From the NCBI RefSeq assembly GCF_001995215.1, contig NZ_MUXN01000027.1, forward strand, positions 310,001 to 374,000: DNA of 64,000 nucleotides, read 5' to 3'. Positions 32,472 to 40,751 of the stretch are shown one piece after another. Origin of the DNA: Amycolatopsis azurea DSM 43854. Its GTDB lineage: Bacteria > Actinomycetota > Actinomycetes > Mycobacteriales > Pseudonocardiaceae. Below the pieces are notes generated by a model, which saw nothing but the letters and a program-made list of their open reading frames with translations, was not told the DNA's origin and searched no databases. The number at the start of each line of letters is the position of its first letter. The stretch's first letter is position 1. The position numbers and the translations under genes are program-made.

Positions 32472-34495
32472 TGAGCGCGCCCGAATCCACGACGGAACCC
32501 GCGAGCGCTCCGGCCAAACCGGTGGGTGAGCGCGCGAGCGCGGCACGAGGGCCCGGCCCCGGCGGAGGCGGCTTCGCCCGCGGGCCCGCCGCCTTCATGG
32601 GCGGGCAGTCCAGCGAGAAGGCCCTGGACTTCAAGGGCTCACTGAAACGCCTGCTGCGCCTGCTGAAACCGCAGCGCGCCATGCTGTACGGGGTTCTACT
32701 CTTCGGCATCGCCAGCGTCACGCTGAGTGTCATCGGCCCGAAGATCCTCGGCATGGCGACGGACCTGATCTTCGCGGGCGTCGTCGCGAAGGACATGCCG
32801 CCGACGGTGAGCAAGGATCAGGTCATCGCCGGGCTGCGGGCGGAGGGCAACACCACCCTCGCCGACCTGTACTCCGGGATCGACTTCGTGCCGGGCCAGC
32901 GGATCGACATCGACGCCGTCGGCCAGGTCCTGATGTGGGTCCTGCTGCTCTACATCGTGGCGTCGTTCTTCTCGCTGCTGCAAGCCCGGCTGACCACGAA
33001 CCTGGTCCAGCGGGCCGTGTTCGAGCTGCGGGAACGGATCGAGGAGAAGTTCGCCAAGCTCCCGCTCAGCTACTTCGACCGCCAGCCGCGCGGCGAGGTG
33101 CTGAGCCGGGCGACCAACGACATCGACAACCTCGCGCTGTCCCTGCAGCAGACCCTCGCGCAGATCGTGTCGTCGGTGCTGATGGTCGTCGGCGTGCTCG
33201 TGATGATGTTCGTCATCTCGCCGGTGCTGGCGCTGGTCGCGCTGCTTTCGGTGCCGGCTTCGGTGATCGTCGCGGCCAAGATCGGCAAGAAGGCGCAGCC
33301 GCAGTTCATCAAGCAGTGGTCCACCACCGGGCGGCTCAACGCGCATATCGAGGAGATGTACACCGGACACTCGCTGGTCAAGGTGTTCGGCCGCCGAGAG
33401 GAAGCCGAGGAGGTCTTCCGCGAGCACAACGACACGCTGTACAACGCGAGCTTCAAGGCGCAGTTCATCTCGGGCACCATCCAGCCCGCGATGATGTTCA
33501 TCGGCAACCTGAGCTACGTGCTGGTGGCCGTGATCGGCGCGCTGCGGGTGGCGTCGGGGACGCTGTCGCTCGGCGACGTCCAGGCGTTCATCCAGTACTC
33601 GCGGCAGTTCAGCCAGCCGGTCACGCAGATCGCCAGCATGGCGAACCTGCTGCAGTCCGGGATCGCGTCCGCTGAGCGGGTCTTCGCGTTGCTCGACGCG
33701 GACGAGCAGGAGCCGGAGCCCGCCGAACCCGCGCGGGTCGCGAACGTGCGCGGCCAGGTCGAGTTCGAGCACGTGTCGTTCCGGTACACCGAGGACACGC
33801 CGCTCATCGAGGACCTGTCGCTCACCGTCGAACCGGGGCACACGGTGGCCATCGTCGGCCCGACCGGCGCGGGGAAGACCACGCTGGTCAACCTGCTCAT
33901 GCGGTTCTACGAACTCGACGGCGGCCGGATCACCCTCGATGGTGTCGACATCGCCGAGATGGATCGCGAGGACCTGCGGTCCAAGACCGGCATGGTGCTG
34001 CAGGACGCGTGGCTGTTCGGCGGCACGATCGCGGAGAACATCGCCTACGGTTCCGCGGGGGCCACGCAGGAGGAGATCGTCGCGGCGGCGAAGGCGACCC
34101 ACGTCGACCGGTTCGTCCGCACCCTGCCCGACGGCTACGACACCGTCATCGACGACGAGGGCGGCACGGTCAGCGCCGGTGAGAAACAGCTGATCACCGT
34201 CGCGCGGGCGTTCCTGGCGAAGCCCGCGATCCTCATCCTCGACGAGGCCACCAGTTCGGTCGACACGCGGACCGAGGTGCTGATCCAGCGGGCGATGAAT
34301 TCGCTGCGCGAGGGACGGACGAGTTTCGTCATCGCGCACCGGCTCTCGACCATCCGGGACGCGGACGTCATCCTCGTCATGGAGAACGGTTCGATCGTCG
34401 AGCAGGGCGATCACGAAACACTGCTGCTCACCGGTGGTGCGTACTCGCGGCTGTACGCGGCCCAGTTCGCCGAGGCGCTGGCCGAAACCGACTGA
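32471..34495 (+). CDS. Heterodimeric ABC exporter, catalytic subunit with degenerate signature
   Basis: 674 residues. A Gly/Pro-rich cytosolic leader of about 60 residues precedes six helices and a nucleotide-binding domain. Walker A (GPTGAGKTT), Walker B (ILILDEATSSVD, with Glu) and H-loop (IAHRLSTIR) are canonical, but the signature reads VSAGEKQ instead of LSGGQ. It complements the preceding subunit exactly: the pair forms one complete and one degenerate ATP site. An extra segment between helices 1 and 2 (about 100-145) is probably extracellular. A strong terminator follows. Confidence 0.93.
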   Translation: MSAPESTTEPASAPAKPVGERASAARGPGPGGGGFARGPAAFMGGQSSEKALDFKGSLKRLLRLLKPQRAMLYGVLLFGIASVTLSVIGPKILGMATDLIFAGVVAKDMPPTVSKDQVIAGLRAEGNTTLADLYSGIDFVPGQRIDIDAVGQVLMWVLLLYIVASFFSLLQARLTTNLVQRAVFELRERIEEKFAKLPLSYFDRQPRGEVLSRATNDIDNLALSLQQTLAQIVSSVLMVVGVLVMMFVISPVLALVALLSVPASVIVAAKIGKKAQPQFIKQWSTTGRLNAHIEEMYTGHSLVKVFGRREEAEEVFREHNDTLYNASFKAQFISGTIQPAMMFIGNLSYVLVAVIGALRVASGTLSLGDVQAFIQYSRQFSQPVTQIASMANLLQSGIASAERVFALLDADEQEPEPAEPARVANVRGQVEFEHVSFRYTEDTPLIEDLSLTVEPGHTVAIVGPTGAGKTTLVNLLMRFYELDGGRITLDGVDIAEMDREDLRSKTGMVLQDAWLFGGTIAENIAYGSAGATQEEIVAAAKATHVDRFVRTLPDGYDTVIDDEGGTVSAGEKQLITVARAFLAKPAILILDEATSSVDTRTEVLIQRAMNSLREGRTSFVIAHRLSTIRDADVILVMENGSIVEQGDHETLLLTGGAYSRLYAAQFAEALAETD

Positions 34496-34517
34496 ACTCC
34501 TGTCGGAACTGTCGGCA

Positions 34518-34562
34518 CGAAGGCCCCTTTTCCCACTTTCACGGTGGGAAAAGGGGCCTTCG
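34518..34562 (+). terminator. Terminator of the TetR-ABC operon
   Basis: CGAAGGCCCCTTTTCCCAC (34518-34536) and its exact complement (34544-34562) form a 19-bp stem with a seven-base loop. The AAGGCCCCTT element links it to the AAGG/CCTT palindrome family seen at 39.2 and 63.1 kb. Confidence 0.85.
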
Positions 34563-34632
34563 TCGCCCGTGTGGACCGTGAACGGCGCTAGGCTTGCGTG
34601 ACCGGATCCGGAGAGGGGTGCGCTGGCCGACC

Positions 34633-36072
34633 ATGGCGGAGAAACTCGGCGACTACCGCCGTAAGCGCAGACCGGGGCGGACTCCCGAACCCCTTCCTGA
34701 GCGCGACGGGGAGACCGGGTCCGACGATCTCTTCGTCATCCAGGAACACCACGCGAGCAGCCTGCACTGGGACGTCAGGCTCGAACGGGACGGCGTGCTG
34801 GTCTCCTGGGCGGTGCCCAAGGGCCTGCCGATGTCGCCGGATCTCGAACGCCTCGCCGTGCACACCGAAGACCACCCGATGGAATACCTCACCTTCGAAG
34901 GCGAAATACCCGCCGGCGAATACGGCGGTGGCACCATGACGATCTGGGACACCGGCCGGTACGAAACACTGCACTTCAACAACCACAAGGTCGAGGTCGT
35001 CTTCCACGGGAAACGGGCTCGCGGGAAATACCTGTTCCTCAATGTGAAGAAGGACGACAACGATCGCGGCTGGCTGCTGAAACGGCTCGATCCCGCCGAA
35101 CCGGGGCGCGTGGAACTCCCCTCGTTCATCGCTCCGATGCTGACCAAACCGGGACGTCTCCCCTCCACCGGCGAAGACGCGCAATGGGCCTACGAATTCG
35201 ACTGGTCCGGGCGCCGCACCCTGATCCGCGTGTCCGGCGGCCGGATCACCGCGTACGACGATTCGGGGGACGACGTCACCGGCCTGTACCCCGAGTTCCG
35301 CGGGCTGGGCGAGCAGCTCGGTGCCACGGAAGTCTTCCTCGACGGAGAAATCGTCGTCTTCGACGGCGGGAAGCCGAGTCCGGAAGGGCTCGGGCACCGC
35401 GCCCGGGCGACGAAGACCTCCGCGAAGCGGCTCACCGCCCGGTATCCGGCGTTCTACCTGGTCGACGATCTTCTGCATCTCGACGGTCGTTCCTGTGTCG
35501 ACTCGTCCTACGTCGAACGGCGGGAGCTGCTCGACGAAATCGGTCTCGCCGGGCCGCACTGGCAGGTCCCCCGGTACTACCTCGGGGACGGCGGTGCGGT
35601 CGCGCGGGCGGCCCGCGAACACGGGCTCGCCGGCATCGTCGCCAAACGGGCCGACTCCGCCTACCACCCGGGAAAACGGACCGGGGACTGGCTTTCCATC
35701 ACCGGGACCAGGGTCCAGCAGGTGGTGCTGGGCGGCTGGCGGCCGGGTGGCGGCAGCCGGGCGCGCACGTTCAGTTCGCTGTTACTCGGCGTCCCGCACG
35801 AGGACGGCTTGCGGTACATCGGAAACGTCGGCGTCGGCTTCGCCGCCGACGAGTTGGAGGAACTGTCCCGGCGGCTGTTCCGCTTGGAGCGCAAGACATC
35901 CCCGTTCGACTCCGTGCCGGACAAACAGGCACGAGACGCACACTGGTCGCGGCCGACCATCGTCGGTGAGGTCGTCTTCGGCGGCTGGACCGAGGCGGGC
36001 TGCCTGCGCAACCCACGCTGGCGTGGTCTGCTGCCGGAAGTCAGCGCGGAAGACGTCGAACCGAACGGCTAG
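34633..36072 (+). CDS. Phosphoesterase-ligase protein with catalytically degenerate ATP-ligase domain (LigD PE-Lig-like)
   Basis: 479 residues from the ATG at 34633 (a GTG at 34618 touches its ribosome site). Residues ~30-150 are a LigD-type 3'-phosphoesterase with its key residues: QEHHASSLHWDVRLE, HTEDHPMEY, PAGEYGGGTM. Residues ~165-475 follow the LigD ligase fold plus OB domain, but motif I reads YEFDWSGRR (187-195), with Asp190 in place of the AMP-accepting lysine and Ser192 in place of aspartate. Motif IV has Ala333 where glutamate is expected, and the motif V lysine is Ser355. DNA sealing is therefore unlikely; a 3'-end-cleaning enzyme with a DNA-binding pseudoligase is more plausible. 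ku is in the same window at 24.9 kb. Confidence 0.85.
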   Translation: MAEKLGDYRRKRRPGRTPEPLPERDGETGSDDLFVIQEHHASSLHWDVRLERDGVLVSWAVPKGLPMSPDLERLAVHTEDHPMEYLTFEGEIPAGEYGGGTMTIWDTGRYETLHFNNHKVEVVFHGKRARGKYLFLNVKKDDNDRGWLLKRLDPAEPGRVELPSFIAPMLTKPGRLPSTGEDAQWAYEFDWSGRRTLIRVSGGRITAYDDSGDDVTGLYPEFRGLGEQLGATEVFLDGEIVVFDGGKPSPEGLGHRARATKTSAKRLTARYPAFYLVDDLLHLDGRSCVDSSYVERRELLDEIGLAGPHWQVPRYYLGDGGAVARAAREHGLAGIVAKRADSAYHPGKRTGDWLSITGTRVQQVVLGGWRPGGGSRARTFSSLLLGVPHEDGLRYIGNVGVGFAADELEELSRRLFRLERKTSPFDSVPDKQARDAHWSRPTIVGEVVFGGWTEAGCLRNPRWRGLLPEVSAEDVEPNG

Positions 36073-36091
36073 ACTTACAGGACACGGCCTA
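36070..36091. repeat. Solo end of the TA-flanked foldback element
   Basis: Between two TA dinucleotides lies GACTTACAGGACACGGCC (36072-36089), matching 15 of 18 bases of the right end of the 4966-5127 element. As there, it separates convergent genes, and TA plus the terminal base forms the TAG stop of both (36070-36072 on plus, 36091-36089 on minus). Confidence 0.55.
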
Positions 36092-36442
36092 GAGCCGCAC
36101 GTCCTCGACGTCCCACCGGACATCGAGGTCGGCTCCTACCCCGCTGACATCCAGGATCCTTGACACCAAAGCGGTTTTGACGATCACCGAGAACCGCAGT
36201 GCCGCGGCGTTGGCCTCCTCGAGCGCGTGCAGTCCGGCGCAACTGAGGAAGCCGACGCCGGAGAGATCGAGGATCACTTGCCTACCCGTGCCACACGCAC
36301 CGGTGAGTTCGGTGCGGAACCGCCCGATCGTGGCCGCGTCGATCTCCCCCACCGCGGTGAGGACGATGACGCCGTCATCGCGGCGGCTGGTGGTCACGGC
36401 CAGGGGCGGCGGTTCGCCGGGTACGCGCTGGCCAGGCAACAT
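36089..36442 (-). CDS. STAS-domain protein (anti-sigma factor antagonist-like)
   Basis: 117 residues from the ATG at 36442, placed after GGAGAGAGG. A single STAS fold is visible (VIVLTAVGEIDAATIGRF, VILDLSGVGFLSCAGLHAL). In SpoIIAA-type antagonists the phosphorylated serine lies in F-x-D-S-S-G-L; here the sequence is FLSCAGL, so the phospho-acceptor position is Cys68. The protein may therefore be a constitutive or non-phosphorylated partner of an anti-sigma kinase. No kinase gene is adjacent. Confidence 0.85.
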   Translation of the reverse strand: MLPGQRVPGEPPPLAVTTSRRDDGVIVLTAVGEIDAATIGRFRTELTGACGTGRQVILDLSGVGFLSCAGLHALEEANAAALRFSVIVKTALVSRILDVSGVGADLDVRWDVEDVRL

Positions 36443-36517
36443 TGGGGGCGCCTCTCTCCAGACCACCAAGTCCTCCCGACGGTACTCACCAGAGGCGGGA
36501 GGTCAACCCGGGCTACC

Positions 36518-38029
36518 TCATTTGAGCCATTTCGGTCGAGAACCTTTACTCAGCCCTTGCCATTCCCCGGTGAAGCGCCGGTGCGCCGCCTCCGCGGCGG
36601 CGACGGAACGACCGTGCAGGAGGCCGTAGGTGAAAGCGTTTTCGGCCTCGGCGTAGGCGCGGAGACCGAGAAGCCGCAGCGCCTCCCGGGTCACCACGAC
36701 GTCGTGATGCGTACCGAGGGTGGTCTGCACGGCCTTGACGTTCTTTCGCCATTTTCGAAGCTTCTTGCCGGTCACCGGGCGGACCGTGTCCGCGGCGTAC
36801 CGGGCACGCTTCGCCTTCTTGCGCACCTCGTGCAGCGCGGCGTCCTGCTCCGGGCCGGGCTCGAGTCCGCTCGCCGCCGCGACCGCCTCTCGCAGCTTCC
36901 GCTCCGAACGCGCGACCGCCTTGCGCAGCTCTTTCTTGCCGTCCTTGATCTTCCGCGGCTTGGCGACGAGCTTTTCCAGTGATCGCAACAGGTCCGTGTA
37001 TCGCTCGCTGTCGAGCGCCCGGACGGCCCGTGCCTTGGCTTCTTCGGCCTCGCGGGCGAAGTGCCGCGTCATCAACTGCTCGACGTTGCCCAGCACCAGT
37101 TCGGCAGGAAGCGCCGTGACCTCTTCGTGCAACCGCGCGGCCATCACCTCGGTGTCCCGTGCCGGTCCGAGTTCGCCACCGAGCCAGCGGAGTTCGACGG
37201 CGAGCCCGTTCGCGACGTCGGCGTCCAGGGAGCGGCGGAACGTTTTCAAGCCGCTCCTCAGCCGCCTGCTCGCGACCCGCATCTGGTGCACCGCGTCTTC
37301 GACGTCCCGGCGGACCCCGACGTCGTTGCGGCGCAGCGCGTCCAGCTGTTCAGCGAAGTAGTCCACCAGTACCGAGCCGGACGCTCCCCCGGACGACGGC
37401 ACGAGGTCGTCGGTCAGCCGCCGGAGCTTCGACGGCCACCGCGACCGCTCCGCACCTGCCTTCACGACAGCCCTGTCCAGACTGTCGAGCACTTTCGGAT
37501 CGGTGCCGGGTGTGAGTTCGATTTCGAGCTCCCGCCAGCGGTCGAGGTGCGCCTTCTCCCCGCCCGCCTCGCCGGTGACGACGTCGTCGGTCAGCGTCGC
37601 GACCTCGCGCCCTTTCGCGTCGAGCAGGGCATACGACGTGCGTTCGGTGCGCAGGTGCGCGGCCTGGACGAGTTTGGCGCCGAGGGTGTGCGCCCGGACC
37701 AGTTTCGCCAGCGCGCCGGGCACCTTGTCCGGCTTGCCCGACAGCGGGAGCCGGAGTTCCTCGCGTTTGTCCGCGCTGACGGGCAGTTTGAGATGCCAGC
37801 CCTCGTCGCTTCCGCCGAGCCTGCGCCGCAGCGTGATGCCCGCCTGCGCGAGCCGGAAGTCGGCGGTGTCGAAGTACGTGGCGTCGAGGACGTCGACCCT
37901 CGGATCGGCCTGGTTCGTCACGGGACCGGCCGGGACCAGCGGCGGGATGGGCCTGTCCGCCGCCAGGTCGTACTTCCGCTCGATCTCCGCCTCGGCGACC
38001 AGGGCACCGTCCTGCGTCTTCGTCACCAC
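36518..38029 (-). CDS. CYTH-CHAD domain protein
   Basis: 503 residues from a GTG after AAGGAGG. The N-terminal CYTH domain (about 1-205) has the metal-binding EAEIERKYDL (ExExK) and the basic strand ITLRRRLGG expected for triphosphate binding. The C-terminal CHAD domain (about 220-500) is helical with conserved histidines (DVEDAVHQMRVASRRLRSGLK, ALHEVRKKAKRARYAADTV, TLGTHHDVVV). CHAD domains bind inorganic polyphosphate, so this is probably a short-chain triphosphatase-type enzyme attached to polyphosphate. No polyphosphate kinase gene is nearby. Confidence 0.93.
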   Translation of the reverse strand: MVTKTQDGALVAEAEIERKYDLAADRPIPPLVPAGPVTNQADPRVDVLDATYFDTADFRLAQAGITLRRRLGGSDEGWHLKLPVSADKREELRLPLSGKPDKVPGALAKLVRAHTLGAKLVQAAHLRTERTSYALLDAKGREVATLTDDVVTGEAGGEKAHLDRWRELEIELTPGTDPKVLDSLDRAVVKAGAERSRWPSKLRRLTDDLVPSSGGASGSVLVDYFAEQLDALRRNDVGVRRDVEDAVHQMRVASRRLRSGLKTFRRSLDADVANGLAVELRWLGGELGPARDTEVMAARLHEEVTALPAELVLGNVEQLMTRHFAREAEEAKARAVRALDSERYTDLLRSLEKLVAKPRKIKDGKKELRKAVARSERKLREAVAAASGLEPGPEQDAALHEVRKKAKRARYAADTVRPVTGKKLRKWRKNVKAVQTTLGTHHDVVVTREALRLLGLRAYAEAENAFTYGLLHGRSVAAAEAAHRRFTGEWQGLSKGSRPKWLK

Positions 38030-38097
38030 GTCCTCCTTCTCCTCGGCTACCCGGAACGATTACCCCAGGAAGAGGCGACGGGAAACCCCGGATCGGG

Positions 38098-38955
38098 TCA
38101 CTCGTCCATCCGGTCGTACCGGTCCGCCCATTCGGCGAGGACCTGACGGGACCTTTCTTCGGTCAGGGTATCGCTTTCCAGGCGCGCGACAAGCGAATAA
38201 TACGCTTCGACAGCCACCCTGTCGTCGATGAACATTCCGGCCGCGTAGGAATCCGTGTACACCACCGCCGGATGCTCCGTGAATTCCATGATGGTGAAAG
38301 AATTCTCGATGGTTCTGCCGACTTCGTTGCTTTCCGGGACGATCCGGATGGAGCAATAGGGCAGGTTCGCCGACAGGACCAGGTGGAGCAGCTGCTCGTG
38401 CATGATCCGGGGACCGCCGACGACGGACCGCAACGCGCGTTCGTGGATGTGGAACCGGCACCGCGGCGGACGATCCTGTCGCAGCAGCCGCTGCCGGTCC
38501 ATCCGGGCGTTCACGGCCTGGTCCAGTTGAGCCTGGCCGCGGTTGCCGATCAGCTCGTAGGCGGTGCGGGCGTACGGTTCGGTCTGCAGCAGCCCGGGGA
38601 GCGTCAGCGACTCGTAGCGCACGATGGTGTGCGCGAGATTCTCCTGTATCGCCAAGGATTGTGTCGGTTCGACGAGCTCGTCGAAGTACGGCCGTACCCA
38701 GTACAGGTCTCCGCCGGGCTGCGTCAGTTCCAGCAACAGGTCGCGCTCGGGCTCCGCCTCGCCGCAGCTCGCGAGGTACAGCGCCGCGTCCACCACGGAC
38801 AGCTCGCGCAGTCCTTGTTCCCACCTCGTGACCTTGCTCTGCAACCAGCCGTTACGGCGGCTGACGTCGGCTCCGCTGAAGTGCCTGCGCTGCCGGAACG
38901 CCTTCATGCGGTGGCCCAGTTCCCGGGTCCGCGCCGTCGAATCCTTCTCAACCAT
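38098..38955 (-). CDS. XRE-family regulator with DUF5753
   Basis: 285 residues from the ATG at 38955. The N-terminal Cro/C1 helix-turn-helix covers about 10-70 (SGADVSRRNGWLQSKVTRWEQGLREL), followed by the DUF5753 domain (about 95-275; YESLTLPGLLQTEPYARTAYE, HERALRSVVGG). This class is expanded in Streptomyces and relatives and usually works with a small DUF397 protein encoded next to it; none was found here. A CAAGT-N7-ACTTG dyad lies 60 bases upstream (39015-39031) and could be its operator. Confidence 0.9.
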   Translation of the reverse strand: MVEKDSTARTRELGHRMKAFRQRRHFSGADVSRRNGWLQSKVTRWEQGLRELSVVDAALYLASCGEAEPERDLLLELTQPGGDLYWVRPYFDELVEPTQSLAIQENLAHTIVRYESLTLPGLLQTEPYARTAYELIGNRGQAQLDQAVNARMDRQRLLRQDRPPRCRFHIHERALRSVVGGPRIMHEQLLHLVLSANLPYCSIRIVPESNEVGRTIENSFTIMEFTEHPAVVYTDSYAAGMFIDDRVAVEAYYSLVARLESDTLTEERSRQVLAEWADRYDRMDE

Positions 38956-39219
38956 GCGGAACAAAGTAGAGCGGAACTCCGGCCGCGCAGTGATTGCCAC
39001 GCGGTAATTCACCTCAAGTGTTGATAACTTGCGCTCGCGCATTCCCGCGAAGCGCTGCTTCGCGGGCGAAGCACCTTCGCGCGCGAAGGGTTCTTTAAGT
39101 TTATAGCGGAAGAATGAATGGGGAGCCAGCTATTCGAAAGTGGATTTATTGCGCCACCGGGAGAACCACCCCGCTCGCCTCGCCCCTCGCGACGAGTGGT
39201 CCGGGGGCAGACCTTTGCT
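38956..39219. other. Non-coding, hairpin-rich region upstream of the DUF5753 regulator
   Basis: No supported gene. It holds the CAAGT-N7-ACTTG dyad (39015-39031), a 10-bp hairpin CCCGCGAAGC/GCTTCGCGGG with a three-base loop (39044-39066), the perfect 16-base palindrome CCTTCGCGCGCGAAGG (39074-39089), and then an unusually AT-rich stretch (39090-39150) that could contain a promoter. Confidence 0.5.
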
Positions 39220-39337
39220 GTACATGAAGGCCCCTTCCTTGCGCTAGGCGCAGTGAAGGGGGCCTTCATGTACTTCGGGGTGGCGTGAAGGTCGAGTTTC
39301 CTCGGCTGAGCCGCGTGAAGGAGGCCTTCACGCGCGA
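39220..39337. repeat. Composite AAGG/CCTT palindromic repeat, locus 1
   Basis: The first module is GTACATGAAGG...CCTTCATGTAC (39220-39273) with GCGCTAGGCGC at its centre. The second (39285-39337) is GTGAAGGTCGAGTTTCC, then TCGGCTGAGCCG, then GTGAAGGAGGCCTTCACGCG. The same two modules in the same order occur at 63131-63247, and the second alone, reversed, at 21060-21106. Stem positions that differ between the loci change in pairs, so pairing is kept. Confidence 0.75.
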
Positions 39338-39445
39338 CACGACCACCCAGCCCACACCTAACCCACGTTTGAAGCTTCCCGGCACCCCAACACCCGAAAC
39401 ACGATTAAAGTTTCAACCGCGACATCAACGATACGCTTGAACCTC

Positions 39446-40576
39446 ATGAGTCAAGACATCCGAGACTTCGTGACCCCTTCCTGCGACCTGCTCGGCCTGG
39501 GCGAGCCGACGCACGCGACGCCGGTCTTCGCCGAGGTCCGCAACGCACTGTTCGCCCAGCTCGTCGACCGCGGCTTCCGCTCGATCGCCCTCGAAACCGA
39601 TCGTGTCGCCGCGCTCGTCGCGAACGACTACGTCCAGGACGGGACCGGAACGCTCGACCTCGCGATGAGCGAGGGCTTCACCCACGTCTTCGGCACGGTG
39701 GAGGCGAACCGGCGGCTGATCGCGTGGATGCGCGAGTACAACGACGGCCGCACTCCCGCGGAACGCCTTTCCTTCCACGGCTTCGACACCCAGACCGAGA
39801 ACACCTCCGCGCCCAGCCCGCGGCGCTACCTCGAGTACGCCCGCGACTTCCTCGGACTCGACGTCGACATCGCGGGTCCGGCGGGCGACGACGAACGCTG
39901 GAGCCGCACCGAAGCCGTCATGGACGCGGCTTCGTCGGTCGGCGCAACGGCGGACGCCTATCGGCTGCGCGCGATCGCGGCCGACCTGCTCGCCACGCTC
40001 CGTTCGCGGAAACCGGAACCGACCACGGACGCGTGGTCGCGGGCGGAACTCCACCTCATGGCGGGGATCGATCTGCTGCGCTACCACAGGCAATGCGCCG
40101 AACCCCTGGAGCCGAGCGAGCGGTACATGCCCCTGGTCGCGACCCGGGACGCCATCATGGCGCGGAATCTGCTGGAGATCCGCGCCGCCGAATCCGGACG
40201 TGGCAGGACGCTGGTCTTCGCCCACAACCTCCACCTGCGCCGCCAGTCGAGCACGATGCGCATGGCCGGAACGGACGTCACCTGGTTCCCCGCCGGCGCA
40301 TTGGTGGCTCCGCTGCTCGGCGATCGCTACACCTTCGTGGCGACCAGCCTGGGCAGTTGCGAGCCCATAGCGCTTCACGAACCCGAAGCCGAGACCTACG
40401 AAGGGTTTCTGCAGAAACACGTCACCACGCCTTGGGCCCTGCTCCCCGCGTCCGATGTCCCGCCCGCGAGCGTCCGGACCGACCCTGTTCAGCGGCAGGG
40501 CTACTTCCCGCTCGACCAAGAGATCCTCGCCGACGCGGACGCGCTTCTGCACGTCCGTGACCAGGACGCGGCCTAA
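39446..40576 (+). CDS. Erythromycin esterase family protein
   Basis: 376 residues from the ATG at 39446. The family's conserved Glu and His lie in LLGLGEPTHATPVF, followed by IALETDRVAALVANDYV, and a second catalytic histidine in VFAHNLHLRR. These correspond to the EreA/EreB active-site elements. Many actinobacterial homologues are not proven macrolide esterases, and some may act on other lactones, so resistance should not be assumed. The gene stands alone, with a terminator downstream. Confidence 0.87.
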   Translation: MSQDIRDFVTPSCDLLGLGEPTHATPVFAEVRNALFAQLVDRGFRSIALETDRVAALVANDYVQDGTGTLDLAMSEGFTHVFGTVEANRRLIAWMREYNDGRTPAERLSFHGFDTQTENTSAPSPRRYLEYARDFLGLDVDIAGPAGDDERWSRTEAVMDAASSVGATADAYRLRAIAADLLATLRSRKPEPTTDAWSRAELHLMAGIDLLRYHRQCAEPLEPSERYMPLVATRDAIMARNLLEIRAAESGRGRTLVFAHNLHLRRQSSTMRMAGTDVTWFPAGALVAPLLGDRYTFVATSLGSCEPIALHEPEAETYEGFLQKHVTTPWALLPASDVPPASVRTDPVQRQGYFPLDQEILADADALLHVRDQDAA

Positions 40577-40584
40577 CCGGCGAA

Positions 40585-40622
40585 CCGGGTGACGCCTCCT
40601 GCCCTCGGAAGGCGTCACCCGG
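40585..40622 (+). terminator. Terminator after the Ere-like gene
   Basis: CCGGGTGACGCC (40585-40596) and GGCGTCACCCGG (40611-40622) form a perfect 12-bp stem with a 14-base loop, eight bases after the stop codon. There is no T tract, as is common in high-GC actinobacteria. Confidence 0.75.
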
Positions 40623-40751
40623 CCACGAGCACGCGCCGCCACCCCCAGTTCCGCGATTTCGCGGCGGCGCGAAGTCCGCTCACCTGAGCGAGAGTCAACA
40701 CACCGGGGCCATAACTTCGCCAAACTCGGCGGCCTGTGGTCCCTCGCCGGG

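Noticed and set aside
39446-40576. Macrolide resistance gene
   Set aside because: The family fits erythromycin esterase, but activity on macrolides is not shown for most actinobacterial homologues, so only the family name is used.
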